From: Choristocarpus tenellus KU-1152
Lineage: Eukaryota; Phaeophyceae
NCBI GenBank assembly: GCA_964200185.2
Contig: CAXNAD020000007.1
Location: 1 to 55,366, forward strand
DNA: 55,366 nt
Direction: 5' to 3'
Both the position numbers and the translations under genes were made by a program. The notes beneath the pieces were generated by a model. It did not search any database. It was not told the DNA's origin and worked only from the letters and a program-made list of their open reading frames with translations. Each line of letters starts with the position of its first letter. Position 1 is the stretch's first letter. This document shows, piece after piece, positions 14,878 through 27,470 of the stretch.

Positions 14878-17800
14878 CTTGGCATGGTGCCCACCCCTTA
14901 CAGATCCCAGCAGCAACCTGGTGATGTGGCACCCTACCCACCACACAGGCATTGATGCAGCAAGAATAGCATTCGATATGCAATGCCTCCTCCTGCAGGG
15001 GTGGTGCACTCCAACCTTCCACACCAAAAAAGCGCATCGTTGTTCAGTGCCTTCTGAAGGCGCATAATTGCATGAACATCATCTCAAACTTCTACTTATC
15101 TGGCAATAAAACACTTGGAATTAGAATGCACCAGAAAATCAGTCTAATATACAATTGGCCTGTAACATACAGTACCAGGAAAACAACGAGAGCCAATTGC
15201 TCTGTCAGATCTATTGCCAGCACAACAATTGAGGGCATATTTTGTATGACATCAAGTTTTACATCAACAATGCAAATCCATTTGTTGGTAACATCTGTTG
15301 CCATGAACGCAGTCGAGGACATTTTCTCTACAGTGTCCATTGTAAAGGAAACTTTCAGAACAATTCACTCTGGAACAAACATTATCATACATAACATGGG
15401 AGTGATTATTACTCAGAACATAGTGGAGCAACATCCCCAGAGTTGTGTCGTAAGGCAAAAATATATTATATTCCAGTCCCTGTTCTATAGACCAGAAAGA
15501 TTTAAAGGAACATAATAGAGAAGTGTGATACGACTTTGTAAGGTGTTAAAAAAAAATTTGATGTTGCCCAGGCAAGTGTGGACTGAAACTACGAGACAGC
15601 ACTGTACATCCTTGGACGTTGTTGCCCAGCACTGGCAGATTGCTTCCACTATCTCTCTCTTGATCCCATGTCTTACCAACAGAGGAGTCTTCTATGGTGA
15701 TTTAGCGTAGATGCCATATTGACATACTTACTTTCACGCTTGTTTTCTAAAAAAGACCACCTGTGGGGGTGACTTCTTCCAGGTTTCAGGAATTTCTATT
15801 CAAAATAGGTACGAAAGGGAGTTCACATTGAGAAATAGAGCCATTTTCCATTGAGAATGTGAATATTCACTTACACCTTTGCACCCACAGGTTTATAGAA
15901 TGTTTCTATTTAAAAAGAAAAAACTAATTTAGCCTGCTGATTCTTGACTAGCATATCATGAAACCAAAAGAGACACCGTCAAACCTCCAGTTCATACCTT
16001 GTCACAGTAAGCAACGTCATAGAAACCTCCCCTGAAAGTGAGAGAAGAGAGCAAGAGGGGAGACACAAGGCATGCACCAAGACAGAGACAAGGAAAGCCT
16101 GGAGTGTGCCAGTGCCGGGCTAGGCTGTCCTTACCAGAGCAAATGTGCACCATACTAAATGTGCCAGAGGTGTGGGGTCCAGCATTATTCTCATGAGGAC
16201 CTCAACTTTAGGTATGCTACACTGAAAGAAACAACACAGACTGGGCTTTTGGTTTGTTGCTCACGCATGCATTGGTATATCCTCTGCTGCAATCCTGGGT
16301 GCACCATCACATTTGAAGCAATAACAATGTCCAGAACAATGCTAGGAGTCCATTTGTCTTCAACACTTGGATATCTTCTGTGTACATCTATTGTCCAGAC
16401 AAAACTTTCTCACAATATCTTGTCCAGGAAAACGTTCATGGTCATTTGCCCAGTGACTTTGGTTTTCAGGAAACATTCATGCCCATTTGCTCTATAATAT
16501 TGGTTGTCCAGACAATGCTTTAACCTGTTAAAATTAGATAAATCATGTTTTGCAAGTGCTACACTGTCAAAGGTGTGTGCAAGTGATATTCCAGGCATCT
16601 GGTGGGTAAATAAACCACAGCATGTATACCCCAACACAGCCATTTTCTACTCAAAGTACTGAAACTTATCCCAACCCTAAGCCACAGGGGTGTAATGGGA
16701 ATCATACCAGCAGGCTGTAGTCCATGATCTTGAGCCTGCAGAGGAATTCTGTGTCTGCTCTGAGGGCCATCATAAGACTTTGCTTTTCCCCTGCACCCAG
16801 ATGGAGCCCCTTCAGTTGTCTTTGAGCCCTATTTACATCTCCAGATATGTCCTCCAGGTCCAGGTCTTTCATCATCTGTACAAAAAACACATGCCGTCTC
16901 AATAAGATAAACAACAGGGACAATCATAAAACACACACCAAAAACATTCTTATTTCCACAGCATGTGTTGCGGACAAGTATACATGAATCTTTGCGTAAG
17001 ACAATAGATGCTAGGAACGAGCAACCGAGATGGATATTATAACGTTCCATGCTTGAGGAAATGACAAGACTAACGTTCCCACATTTTGCTCATTGCACAA
17101 CCAATGACAGTGTTGCTTCCCACCAACTGAATCAATGGATTTCATTTGACAAACTCAAATATGCCCCTTGCCAGCATGGTTAGAATGACCACTCACTCCA
17201 GTAGGCTTTTCACTGTGCGTTTGTGATGCCCTCCTTCCAATAGTGGAGCCCTTGAGGTCATAGCGTTCCTCCACCCAGCGACTGGTGGAGAACACATTGG
17301 AAAACACCATGTAGATAGTCGACCTGGTTGTGTGCCCAAGGTGGTTGAACGGGGTTGGAACCCACTTCATAATGCAGTATTTGCCTTCTGTTCTACACAT
17401 TTGGCCTAGACTACTGGGAGAAGTTTCATGGTGTGAAGACTGAGTAACAGCACTGCGATAGCCACCACGATACATTTTCACTTTAACCCTTGCCCTAACC
17501 ATCAAGCACCAAGTCGCAAATCCAGCATCCATTGTAGATCATAGTAGCACTGGAATTTTCTTGGGGTATTATGCATATATTGTTCCGCGAGCCTCCAATT
17601 TTTCGGAGTTGAACTAGAGCAAATACAAGAAAAAATAGTAAACCATACTAGTTGAGGTGGGCATAAAGTCAAAAGATAATTTTCTCTCAAGGATAGGCCA
17701 AAGAAAGAATGATGCCAACGTTGACAGCATACAGGGTAAGTTGAAGGGTAAATGCTTTCAACCAGCTGAAATAATACATAGGGCACACAACCTAAACATG

Positions 17801-20800
17801 TTATATTATTCTTGTGTTGTGTCTAACGCACCCGTACCATGTCTTTTGCTAAACACAGAGTCTCAAAACTAGTAAAATTGGTCATGCTGGGAGGAGAATT
17901 ACAGTGCAGCAAGGTCACAGAGAAAAAAAAAAGGCAAGTTAGGGTTAGGGTCAACACAGAGGACACCACTACTTCACTGCAATATCAGTCTCTTCTGTAT
18001 GTGCCATACCGATTTGTCCTGGAGTCAGTTATTCGGTATGCGCCATAGCAACGTGAGATAAGAGACCCCCTGTTATGTGCAAAATGCTCAGCAAACTCTG
18101 GAAGGAAGCACAGCAGGGACTCCAGTTCATCCTCAGACTGTTGGAGCTCAAGCAAGCGCAACACCAGGCAAAGGTCGGGACATGAGATGAGGGGAAAGGT
18201 GGGATGTAAATGGGCGCGAATGAGCATTTTTGCACCACATTTTGCGTAGGAAATTGCCTTATTTTCACACGAATGAGAATGAATTTGTAAAAATTGATTA
18301 AGGGAAGGAGGTGTTGTGACATTCGAAAAAGAGGTAGAGGAGAGTTTAATGCTCTTAGTAGCCTTACCACAGGATTTCATTTCATAATTAACCACATCAC
18401 TTCACCACAATCACAACACCCAACACACAGTTTGGAAAGAGCATGGGGTCATGCCAGCAAAAGATACTGGAAATATTTTGATGTTTTCTGACACGATTAT
18501 GTGAAAGACAGTTATTGGCCTATTTCAAATGGTGGTCGTCACCACATCATGGCACTTCAATACCTATCAGCAAGCCCAGCAAAATTGAAGGGCCATAACT
18601 CAGGATACCGTGTTGAAAAAAGGGTGGAAGGCGATAGCTTCTGTGCCAGTCAAATCCAGAGGCAAACACTATCTTTTACCATGTACCTACTCTAGACCAT
18701 GAGTATATCTTCGTGCAGGCAACAAATAATATTTGGTGCATTCCTGATTGAGGCAATTAGGAGCATAATCCCTGAAAACAGCTCCACAAAACCATTGCTG
18801 CATGAGTTGCATAAAAGACTTTGAAGTAAGAAAATAACAATCTATCAGAGTTCATATGCTACACCCAGCTCACTTGTTTTCCTTACTCAGGCTGACAATA
18901 CTCTACTACAGTATGCTGATATTGAGGAAGCTAATCCAGCTTGATATCCATCCACACTCATGATCATATCAGATATTGAGATGCCACTACTCCACCGGGG
19001 CAAGCAGTTGTGGCAATTGTCTGCCCCGGTGGAGTAGTGACATCTCAACATTTGGAACAGGATATTGCTAACTCTCAACACAATATTTTTTCAGTGCCAC
19101 AACCTGTCAGACTTGTGATGCGAAACTGTTCTGATATGAAGATGGTCAATATTTTTAGTCTGATAGTTGCAGTTTGTGACACTCTCTGAATCTATGATGC
19201 AAGAAGTAAACAGTCTTTGCATAGTTTCAGGCACACCAAGTTGTGGTATTCTGTCTACCACTTAGAGGCAAAGAAGTTCAGTGTAGGACAAATTAGGGCA
19301 CTCTGTCCTTGATAATGTGCTCTGATGTTTATGAAACAGGAACTAATCACAATTTTTGTAAATAGTGTCAACAGATACTCATCACTAATTCTAGCCAGGG
19401 TGTGAACACAACCAACTCATGATAGTCAAATGACTATCTTCTCTTGTAATTCAATATTTGCTAATCTACACTTTATGCAATATTTACATTACCAATTTGC
19501 AGGTTATCCAATTTCTTCTTGTCAACACATTCAGATAAAATCACAACCTCAGGTATCAAGCCTTGCTCAGGAAGGAAAACTTCAAGGGAAGTATAGATAT
19601 TTTTTTATGGCTTGATGCTTAGCCTGGTCCGAAAATCATAAAATTATCAGTGAACCTGCTTCCATTCAATAATGATATTTGTTGATGGATATTAGCTCAA
19701 AGCAAAGCTTGGCATGACCAAATCAACACTGACTGTATATATTACAGGATTGCCCCTCTGATAGCCTATTCTGTTGGATAAAGGAGGGATGCATTGCAAA
19801 GTGCTGTACATTTTCAGGGAGTAGTGGTTCTATTAAAACACATGTCACAAGCCGCGCACCACACTTCCATCTAACCCATTGTTCCACATCACATCTCGAG
19901 AAAGTCTGGAGGTGATTTCTGTGTCCCTGATGCGAGAGTAATTTAGTACTCCCAGAGATGTGTACTATGTATCAAGTTGGTCAAATGGTGATAATATGTG
20001 CCTGGTTCCCACCAATGACACATATACTTCTAGACCTGGTCAACATGAGGTTCTCGTGATTGTGCACTTCACAAAAGGTGGTCCACACTTGTTACTGGGC
20101 AAATTCGCCAATGGGGGTTTCAATGCCTTGCAGAGGGCTTGCCCGCTACATGCATATATTTCAAACACTTTAAAGTACAAAGTGCTGTAGCAGAACCCCC
20201 CCCCACAAGATTGTTCATCAACCCCCACCTTAAGCACCATTATACCATTAAACCTGCCCCAAGATTTTTTTTTGTAGCAAAGGGTAGACCCAACTAAGCA
20301 ATGGGCATTTCAAATATGTCAAGACCTGGCCACTGTTTTGAAAACCTGAAGTCTTGCCACCATTTCCTACACTGAATCAACAATTAAGCAGTCCAAACAC
20401 TACCTGTGCCCACCTCGTTGTCAGAGCCCTTGTGTTCATCTCTTAACTATCTCAGCACAAGCTTACCGCACTCTTCAGCATGTATTTTCCATCCTCTGTA
20501 AAGAGAAAGCGTTGACGACTCTTGGAGTTGGGCGTCAGCTCTATGAAGGAAGAACCTTCTCGGAATGAAGAACAAAACGTTTCTGAAGATATCCCATGCA
20601 GGCCCTTGAGATGGGCTGATCATATATATGGACAGATAATGTAATTCCACAACAAGGCACAATAGAGAAAAAAAGAAGAGTTAACAGTATATTGAAATAT
20701 TTGCAATGAAAAGTAGCTGTACAAACCTTTTGGAGCTAATGTGCCTGTGAAAATAAACATCGAAACAGTTACTCTCAAAAATAGACTGTGCATTCTGAAC

Positions 20801-21859
20801 AAGTGCACAAACTGTGTGCTTGTCCCTTCTCCGCATTGCATTTGCTTTCCTCCACCTTACTAACCATCCAAATGACCCAATCATAGCACAAGGCTACTAA
20901 AATTACGATGCCAATTTTTCATGGATAGCCATGGGAGGCATACAGTATGTCCCATGCATGACAAGATAGAAACCATCATTCCTCTTCCGACAGAATATAA
21001 GGAATTAGCAGGTGTACAAGTCATAAAGTGAACATCATCACATTAACATTACAGGTTCACCACAACGGTAAATACTATACTCTTAACATATTAAAAACAA
21101 TCAAGACTTTCAAGCATACAGTGCTTTTTAATATTGCTTGTCTTAAGGTGCAGGTAACTTTGTTTCTGGTATTGGCTCCCTCAAAAACATTGTACAATAC
21201 TACGATGGAGTACATTGGACTAGACTCCTCTCAAAATCATAGTCATATCCTTACTATATTCACCATCAAACTGCACTAAAGTACATCATTGAACGCTGGA
21301 TACATTCTTCCTCCCACAACAGTAGAGTACTTCATGGAAGTCATTCCTCCTAAGCAGGGGCCTACTTTGCAGTCTGTAAGAACAGGCAAATGGCTTTTGT
21401 CAGACGAGGTGGTCCGGGTTGACACGATACCCTTTGAAAGGTGCCTACCCCATTGTCAGTGGTGTTGCTAGGGTTAGGGTCCTGATACTACAAAGTATAT
21501 GTAGGTTTCTGCGTGCCTCATCCCTAGCCTGTCCATCATCCAATGAGGAATTTGAAGAACAACTAGTATCAGGATGTTATGGACACAGAGTGAGTGGTGC
21601 CAACGGTAGTGATAACATTCAGCAGGTAGCCATTAAATGGATTCACAACTTACCCTACACATGAATGTTAGTGTTAGTCATCTTCACACTCATGACACAT
21701 CACATACTTGCAACTACGTGCCTCTTATGTAGAGTGGAACATACCGAAGGCAGGTGCTGCAAACTCCTCAAAGATGAAAGTGTTCTCTTTGCCATTGTGT
21801 CCTGATTCTTCTTCCCCTGACCCGTTGGACTCAGAGGTACACATTTCAGTAAGGCACAC
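14878..21859 (-). CDS. Phosphatidylinositol phosphate kinase (PIPK) core, six exons, partial at both ends
   Basis: Exons in coding order on the minus strand: 21859-21745, 20615-20467, 18137-18010, 17323-17197, 16875-16708, 15015-14878. Phases agree at every junction (1, 0, 2, 0, 0). Matches to the PIPK fold, in order: FIFEEFAAPAF (like FxFxDYAPxVF), LKGLHGIS, GSSF glycine loop, KYMLKS with the ATP-binding Lys, LLCFLPEFAEHF...SLISRCYGAY, YMVFSNVF, ERYDLKGSTIGRR, KDLDL, IMDYSLL and VGVH. PIPKs phosphorylate PtdInsP at membranes to make PtdInsP2. The loop after GSSF carries an insert (LTPNSKSRQ) compared with usual kinases. The conserved C-terminal GIID Mg-binding motif and the N-terminal exons were not found. 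The frame of the first exon stays open up to about 22117, so that exon may be longer. The last exon (VGVH onwards) is the least certain. Confidence 0.8.
18976..19048. repeat. Inverted repeat: 27-bp stem, 19-nt loop
   Basis: The arms 18976-19002 and 19022-19048 are reverse complements at 26 of 27 positions; the single difference is a C/T (a G-U pair in RNA). The arms are GC-rich (core CTCCACCGGGGC) inside AT-rich DNA. It sits in the PIPK intron between the exons at 20467 and 18137. It could be a small foldback element or a structured RNA. Confidence 0.9.
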
Positions 21860-24800
21860 CTGCAAACACCATGTACAAGAAGCATACTCTTTGAGCTGGA
21901 AGAAGAGTCGGGCGCTATCTGGGTGGGGGGGAAGAATCTTGTTTTTTCTATCCTTTAGCGAAGCCAAACCTTGCACGTTGTATCTATATGATATCGATGC
22001 ATTTCTCAGCCAGTAGGAGGTGACAAAATGCAGGTAGGCACATGCAGAATATCCTCTCATACTATAGTATAATTTCAATCTTGTGTTGGAATGCTTTGTA
22101 TCAGTATTCATGGACACCCACTTATATCAATGATTCATACTGTACAGGGGTGTTCGTTGTTTTGAAATGTGCTTGTCCGAACAACCTTTCTCCTATCTCT
22201 ATCACAATAATGATGCACTTAGAGGCTGACAAGACCCAAAGTGGGGGACCAAGGATTACTTCAGTATACATCAAGAGATAGAATCTCGAAATTAATACCC
22301 AAACTGCATGCCACTCACACTTTGAACAGGATACATCGAGTGTATTGATTGTTAGACACAGGAAAAAGCAGCACTTACACTCCAAAAAAGGTTAGATGCC
22401 ACAATGACCAAATAGGATCCTTTTCACCTTGCAACATTTCTCAATGACAGCAGAAGTAAAAATAGTTGCTAGAGTCTTCCTAAGTTAAGATGCAGGTACG
22501 GCAGAAGCGGAGTGTTAAAGAACTCCACATGTAACATGTAATGAACTTGTATGACCAAGAGGGGCAATGGCTTTTGTGACACGGATGAAATCAACTGATA
22601 GGGCGATCTTGAGAAAAATATTGTATGCTTTGTAAAATGGCAAGTTCATTTGGTGCAAAAACTACGTAGTGCTAACACAAGGGATTCCGCAACGTCAGGG
22701 GCTACATTTATCTTAGATGTATGTCCCTCCCACCTTGGAGAACATCTCTGGAGTTGGCGATTGTTCAGAGTGCAAATAAACTGTGTTGAGTCCATTATGG
22801 ATTCCCTTCATCAAGACCTGGGTTTCTACCCATCTCGTGTTACTCAGGTCTCTCACAAGAGGTACAGCCCCAAGCTGCAAAGCAAGAAAATGGAAAAGTG
22901 AAGATAACAGTGGAGGGGGATGGGATGATGCAAAAATGTGTTCGTTGCTTGATTGGACACGCTGCTAACACCATTCAGAACAAATCCCAACATACTGTGG
23001 ATTCTTATCCGAAAAACTACCGAGTGGAAAATTATGGGTACTTGCTATGAAGAACGTTTCATGCTATGAAGAACGTTTCAAAGACAAAAGGAGCGTGCAT
23101 GCGAGGTGGTGATCGTGATCATTGGATTCCTATTGGAAAACAGGTCAAGTAGGCCCTTTCAATGGCCACACTTTACTAAACACGGCTCCATTCCAGCATA
23201 GAACGAAATGGTCGTGACCATATGGTCCTTCTGTGTCCCTGCCAACCAAAGGGTTGTCCAATGTATGGAATATCAACATACTGTGTGTTCTACATATGAA
23301 TATGCGGACCATGCAGGGATATTGTTCTCGTTCAACCTGGATATATTATCTTAGCAGTCACTTGTTTCTTGCCATTTAGTAGTAACCTATACTTCACGAT
23401 AACCGGGATGCTCAGCAATTCAAAGTGAACATTTGATTGATAAATCACCTCTCTGAGAATGCTGTCATTGGATACTAACCCCTGCAAAGTGTTCAGCTAG
23501 TAGACATTACCAGTGTCTTCAACAGTGTTAACAGAACCTAATATCCAGAAAGGAGGATTGTTCACCTCACAAGAAAGGGAAGGAGAAGACAAGAGGCATC
23601 TTGAATGGGATTCATGCAACCTACTGAGCATTTCTGCTATGTGTACCCCCTGTTGTGTTGGTCTCTACTGAAGTTCAGCCCATTTTTTTGCCACCAAATT
23701 TTCCCGTTTCCCACCCTTCAAAGGACACATGCATAGAGGGTGTTGGGTGTTTCAGTGGCTTACAGCCATATTGTTGATCTGACCAAAACATCTAACAACT
23801 ACTACGCACCACAAAACTAGATTGGTAATACCATGACTGAACTCGACCATATCAGATCGACTAAAATTTAGTGGTCAATTTATAACAGGATTTGCAGCTT
23901 TGATAGTTGATGCGTGTAGTAGCTGACCCCTTACCACGGGAAGATGCAACTGTGCCTAATTCAAGTATGGAACATCCCAAACCATCACCCAGAGTCTTCA
24001 GCAGGGTTCAGGTATTGCCAGCAGTACGGTATGACTAAGAAAGAAACTGTTTACTGCGTATGTGAAATTTCTCGTACCACTCCGCTGATTGGCGAATTCT
24101 TAGTGGAAAGCAGGAGATTCTGGATAGTCAGCAGCCCTCACAAAAAAAATGCTCTAATTTAAAATCTTGCTATCGACACTTGCTCAAATCAAAGTATTGC
24201 TACCTTGAACGTGAAGGAACACTGACACAAGAGGACCACTGAGGCAAAACATTTGTGCAACACAAGGATTCGTAAGTTAATACTTCAATCACAGCCTTAT
24301 TATAGACAAGAAATCCAATAGTCACATGCTCGAGTCATGATGCCTCATCAGTTAAGCTGTGTGCCCTACCAGCCGCCAATCTTGCCTAGCATTTGCATGA
24401 AAGTACAAAAATATGTGTCATAAGATTGTACCATGTACCTGTCACATATGGGGCTTCTAGTATCTTCCTTTGCATACTTTATTATGGTTAGCATAAAGTT
24501 ACAACAAGAAATAAAAAGTGAAGACATACACCACCTTCAAGACTACAGCGTATTGGTATGCCTTTTCAACTATTCAGCCCACTAAAACGTCTACATGATC
24601 CTGCTTCTCATATCACATCACATTCCAAATGGTGTTAATGATAGGATGGGAAGTCCATCTACAAAGTATCCTATCATCTGATGAGTTTACACATCACAGA
24701 AATACTTCAACAGTACGATTGAGGGGCTATCTTGAAGCCAGGAATAAAAAGTAAATTGGCTCTAGCCCAGATCAATTTTTGAGAAGTACTTGGTAATGAA

Positions 24801-27099
24801 GAACAAACATTACACATGTTATCCTAAGAATGATCACTTTCTACTATTCTTACAAACGATTCAAAGTTGCCCGCTCCATCAATGAGCACGTGAGTGTCAC
24901 AAAAGGTATGCTTGGCAGGGAACCAGGTATGAATGGAAGAGCGATGGCCACTGCCAAGAAGAATTGGAGGTGGTGCCGTTCAGAACAGTGTTTCTAGAGA
25001 GCCAATATGTCACATTTTTGTGGACAAAAGTAGCAGAGAGAGTGGAAGTACGGTCAGTATTGCAATGGCAAAGGCATTTGCATACCCACCATTACGGTCA
25101 AACTAAACAGGATAGACTAATTAGGGCTAACCATTCAAAGGATAATCAATTTGCATCACCTGATCGCAACTTATTGTACTTGAAAAAAAGTCTCCGTCTA
25201 TGCCTCCGTACATTTTATGGTACAATGTCAACAGACTGACAAGTTTCCACTATTACCAATGAACTGTACCTTACATTGCACACATGGTGTAACAAGGTTT
25301 ACTTCTCTTGACCACCCAACTCATATATTCACTACGGCTCACATTCAAACAGTTTCAGGTAGGTCGAAAACATTTTAAAATTCAAGACAAATAATGACTT
25401 TCTCAGTGAGCCTCTCAGTCCTTAGGAGGGTCTTTCTAGGGCAAGCACTTCTTGATTCTGTTGAATATCATTCGACCAATGGAGAGGGGAGAGCATAGAC
25501 ACCAAAGCTAACTTCTCCTAAAGTGGGGTCTTGAAATGCTGACTTCAGTTAAGCATGGGCAAGTTCAGGCCACCAGGTGGTTCATCAACAGTGGCATACA
25601 ATTGTATGGAGCATGCCAATTTGTTTGAGGTATATCCAACACAACTGCAAACTAATCACAGTGCCATTATCCATACTCAATATTGCTCAGTCCAAGGCCT
25701 TCCCAATGGTGTAAAACAATAAATAGGCACAAACTTCAAAGCCTAGTAGACACATGTTTGAGCCTCAGCCTTAGATAGTCAATCTCCAGGTGACAGGTTT
25801 CTGAGACACCTTGCAACACATCCTCAGCACAGCCCTACCCTTTGGCATATACTTCTATCTCAACTGGGTATATAGAATCTGGTCCTTGGGGAATGTTGTG
25901 ACATTCGGTACAAACAACACCTTCCCTTGATATGGGGAAACGTCTGTACTTTTCGCCTAATATCCATATGCAAGACCAATCACGATTGGGTGCGTGTGCG
26001 AATACCCTTTATGAGGCCTTTTCCTACCTAGTCCCAAACATGAGAAAATTGACATGGACAACATTCATGGCTTCAGCATGTCGCTGAACCACCAAGAATG
26101 GAAGTGAGGGGTGGAAGGCAATATGGATAATAACCAGCGGTCAATACACTCATACGCTTTAATGCAAATTGGTACGTGATTACGTTGCATCCTACAGTTG
26201 TATCGTACAGATGGACGGAATACCGAAAGGCAATCAACAGAGCAAAAGAAGCAATATAGAAAAAATATATCAATTCCTCTTGTCTCTCATCTGAATACCA
26301 TTCCGACAAATTCGGCATCCATTATGAGAGTATTACATTCATGTTCACTCCAAGGACAGAATGACTCGAGCGAGTATGTAGAAATCTTGTCGTAAGAGAA
26401 AACGACAAGGCGTATTCCACATTATGAACAAAAAACGATTTCATTTTTAGCGGTCGAGTTACGCATAGAACTAGCAGTCTCATATACTCATTACAATGTT
26501 TTGTGCTAGCAGCACAGATCGAGGCACAGGAGGCAGGGGTACAGGGGTCTAAATGCAACTCGACTTGGAACCATGGCTTTACTGTGAAAGGGTGCCTGGC
26601 ATTGTCGATTGTACTACGTGTCTAAAATAAAACCCAGTCTGTTATCATCCAACCTAATGTGTTACACATAACCCCTCTACAAGATAGGAAGGCCAGGAAA
26701 GCAAGATGTCAGTCACTACGATAACATCATACTGACGGACTCGAGTGCCCTGTTGGAATAACTGCATATATATTGCAGTATAGACCAATCTCTAGGTCCA
26801 AGAGGTGACATGTATCCATAATATGACTCTCGTAGATATTGGAGTAACAGAGCATACAAATCATAACCTCAACTCGAAGATGCACACACCTGTTGCGCTG
26901 GATCCACACGACCACTTTTTGCCATCCCCGTTAAAGTCGACTCCAGGAACCGCTCCGCAAAGATAGTCCATACCATACATCGTGCTATACCAAAGATGCT
27001 TGGCTTTTTGAAAGATGGCGCAACAGCTTCCATCCCTCTCATCTCTCCTCCAGAGTCTGTCAGTGTAGATAAGAGTGTAGTGGTAGTACTCAATGAATA
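21860..27099. other. No confirmed gene; probably 5' part of the PIPK gene
   Basis: Upstream exons of the minus-strand PIPK are expected here. Two minus-strand open frames are hydrophobic (22385-22122 and 26318-26073) and could encode membrane segments, but no motif supports them. A candidate minus-strand exon at 27088-26991 is described under findings. Confidence 0.4.
23043..23080. repeat. 19-bp direct repeat x 2
   Basis: TGCTATGAAGAACGTTTCA occurs twice in immediate succession without mismatch. No gene is seen around it. Confidence 0.95.
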
Positions 27100-27470
27100 G
27101 TTACCAAAAATGAGTAGAGAAAAAGGATTAAAATTAGAGTTAGGGAATAATATTCCGCGCGAATGTAGCGCGGGTGGACAACAGAATGAGAGGCGGTGAG
27201 GGAAAGGAAAAGTTGGTATCAGGTAAAGTGGAAGGTTTGCATAGGAGGAGACATATTGTCCAAATTTATAATCTCTCTCTGACGCGATCGTCCCTGAGCG
27301 CAGAAAGTCAAGTGCTAGGTTCTTGGATTGATTTCGTGCATTACTACCTTCAACTAGAAAGTTAGTAAGTAATCAAAAGTTATCATTAAAGGAGGCTTCC
27401 AACCCCGCGCAATTGTGTTGACGGGGATACTTGGGAAATCTTTGTGCGGTGAAGGGAAATAAGGAGAATT
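27100..27470. promoter_or_regulatory. Presumed promoter / 5' UTR of the CCCH-Pin1 gene
   Basis: This stretch has more CpG than its surroundings. It holds an inverted repeat CCGCGC (27155-27160) / GCGCGG (27168-27173) and, further in, CCCCGCGC near 27402. GCGCGAA at 27157-27163 matches the core of E2F-type sites. No TATA box is evident. The regulatory role is inferred from position and composition only. Confidence 0.3.

Noticed and set aside
15072-15515. 147-codon + strand open frame
   Set aside because: No recognisable domain; it lies in the presumed PIPK intron and has no supporting context.
15998-16031. Small minus-strand exon (GGFYDVAYCDK) with good splice sites, as a PIPK C-terminal exon
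   Set aside because: Its phase does not join to the preceding kinase exon, and the VGVH exon at 15015-14878 fits better after IMDYSLL.
16126-16212. Minus-strand stretch bounded by TTTCTTTCAG and GTAAGG
   Set aside because: Splice signals are good, but the translation does not continue DYSLL with VG as the kinase family requires.
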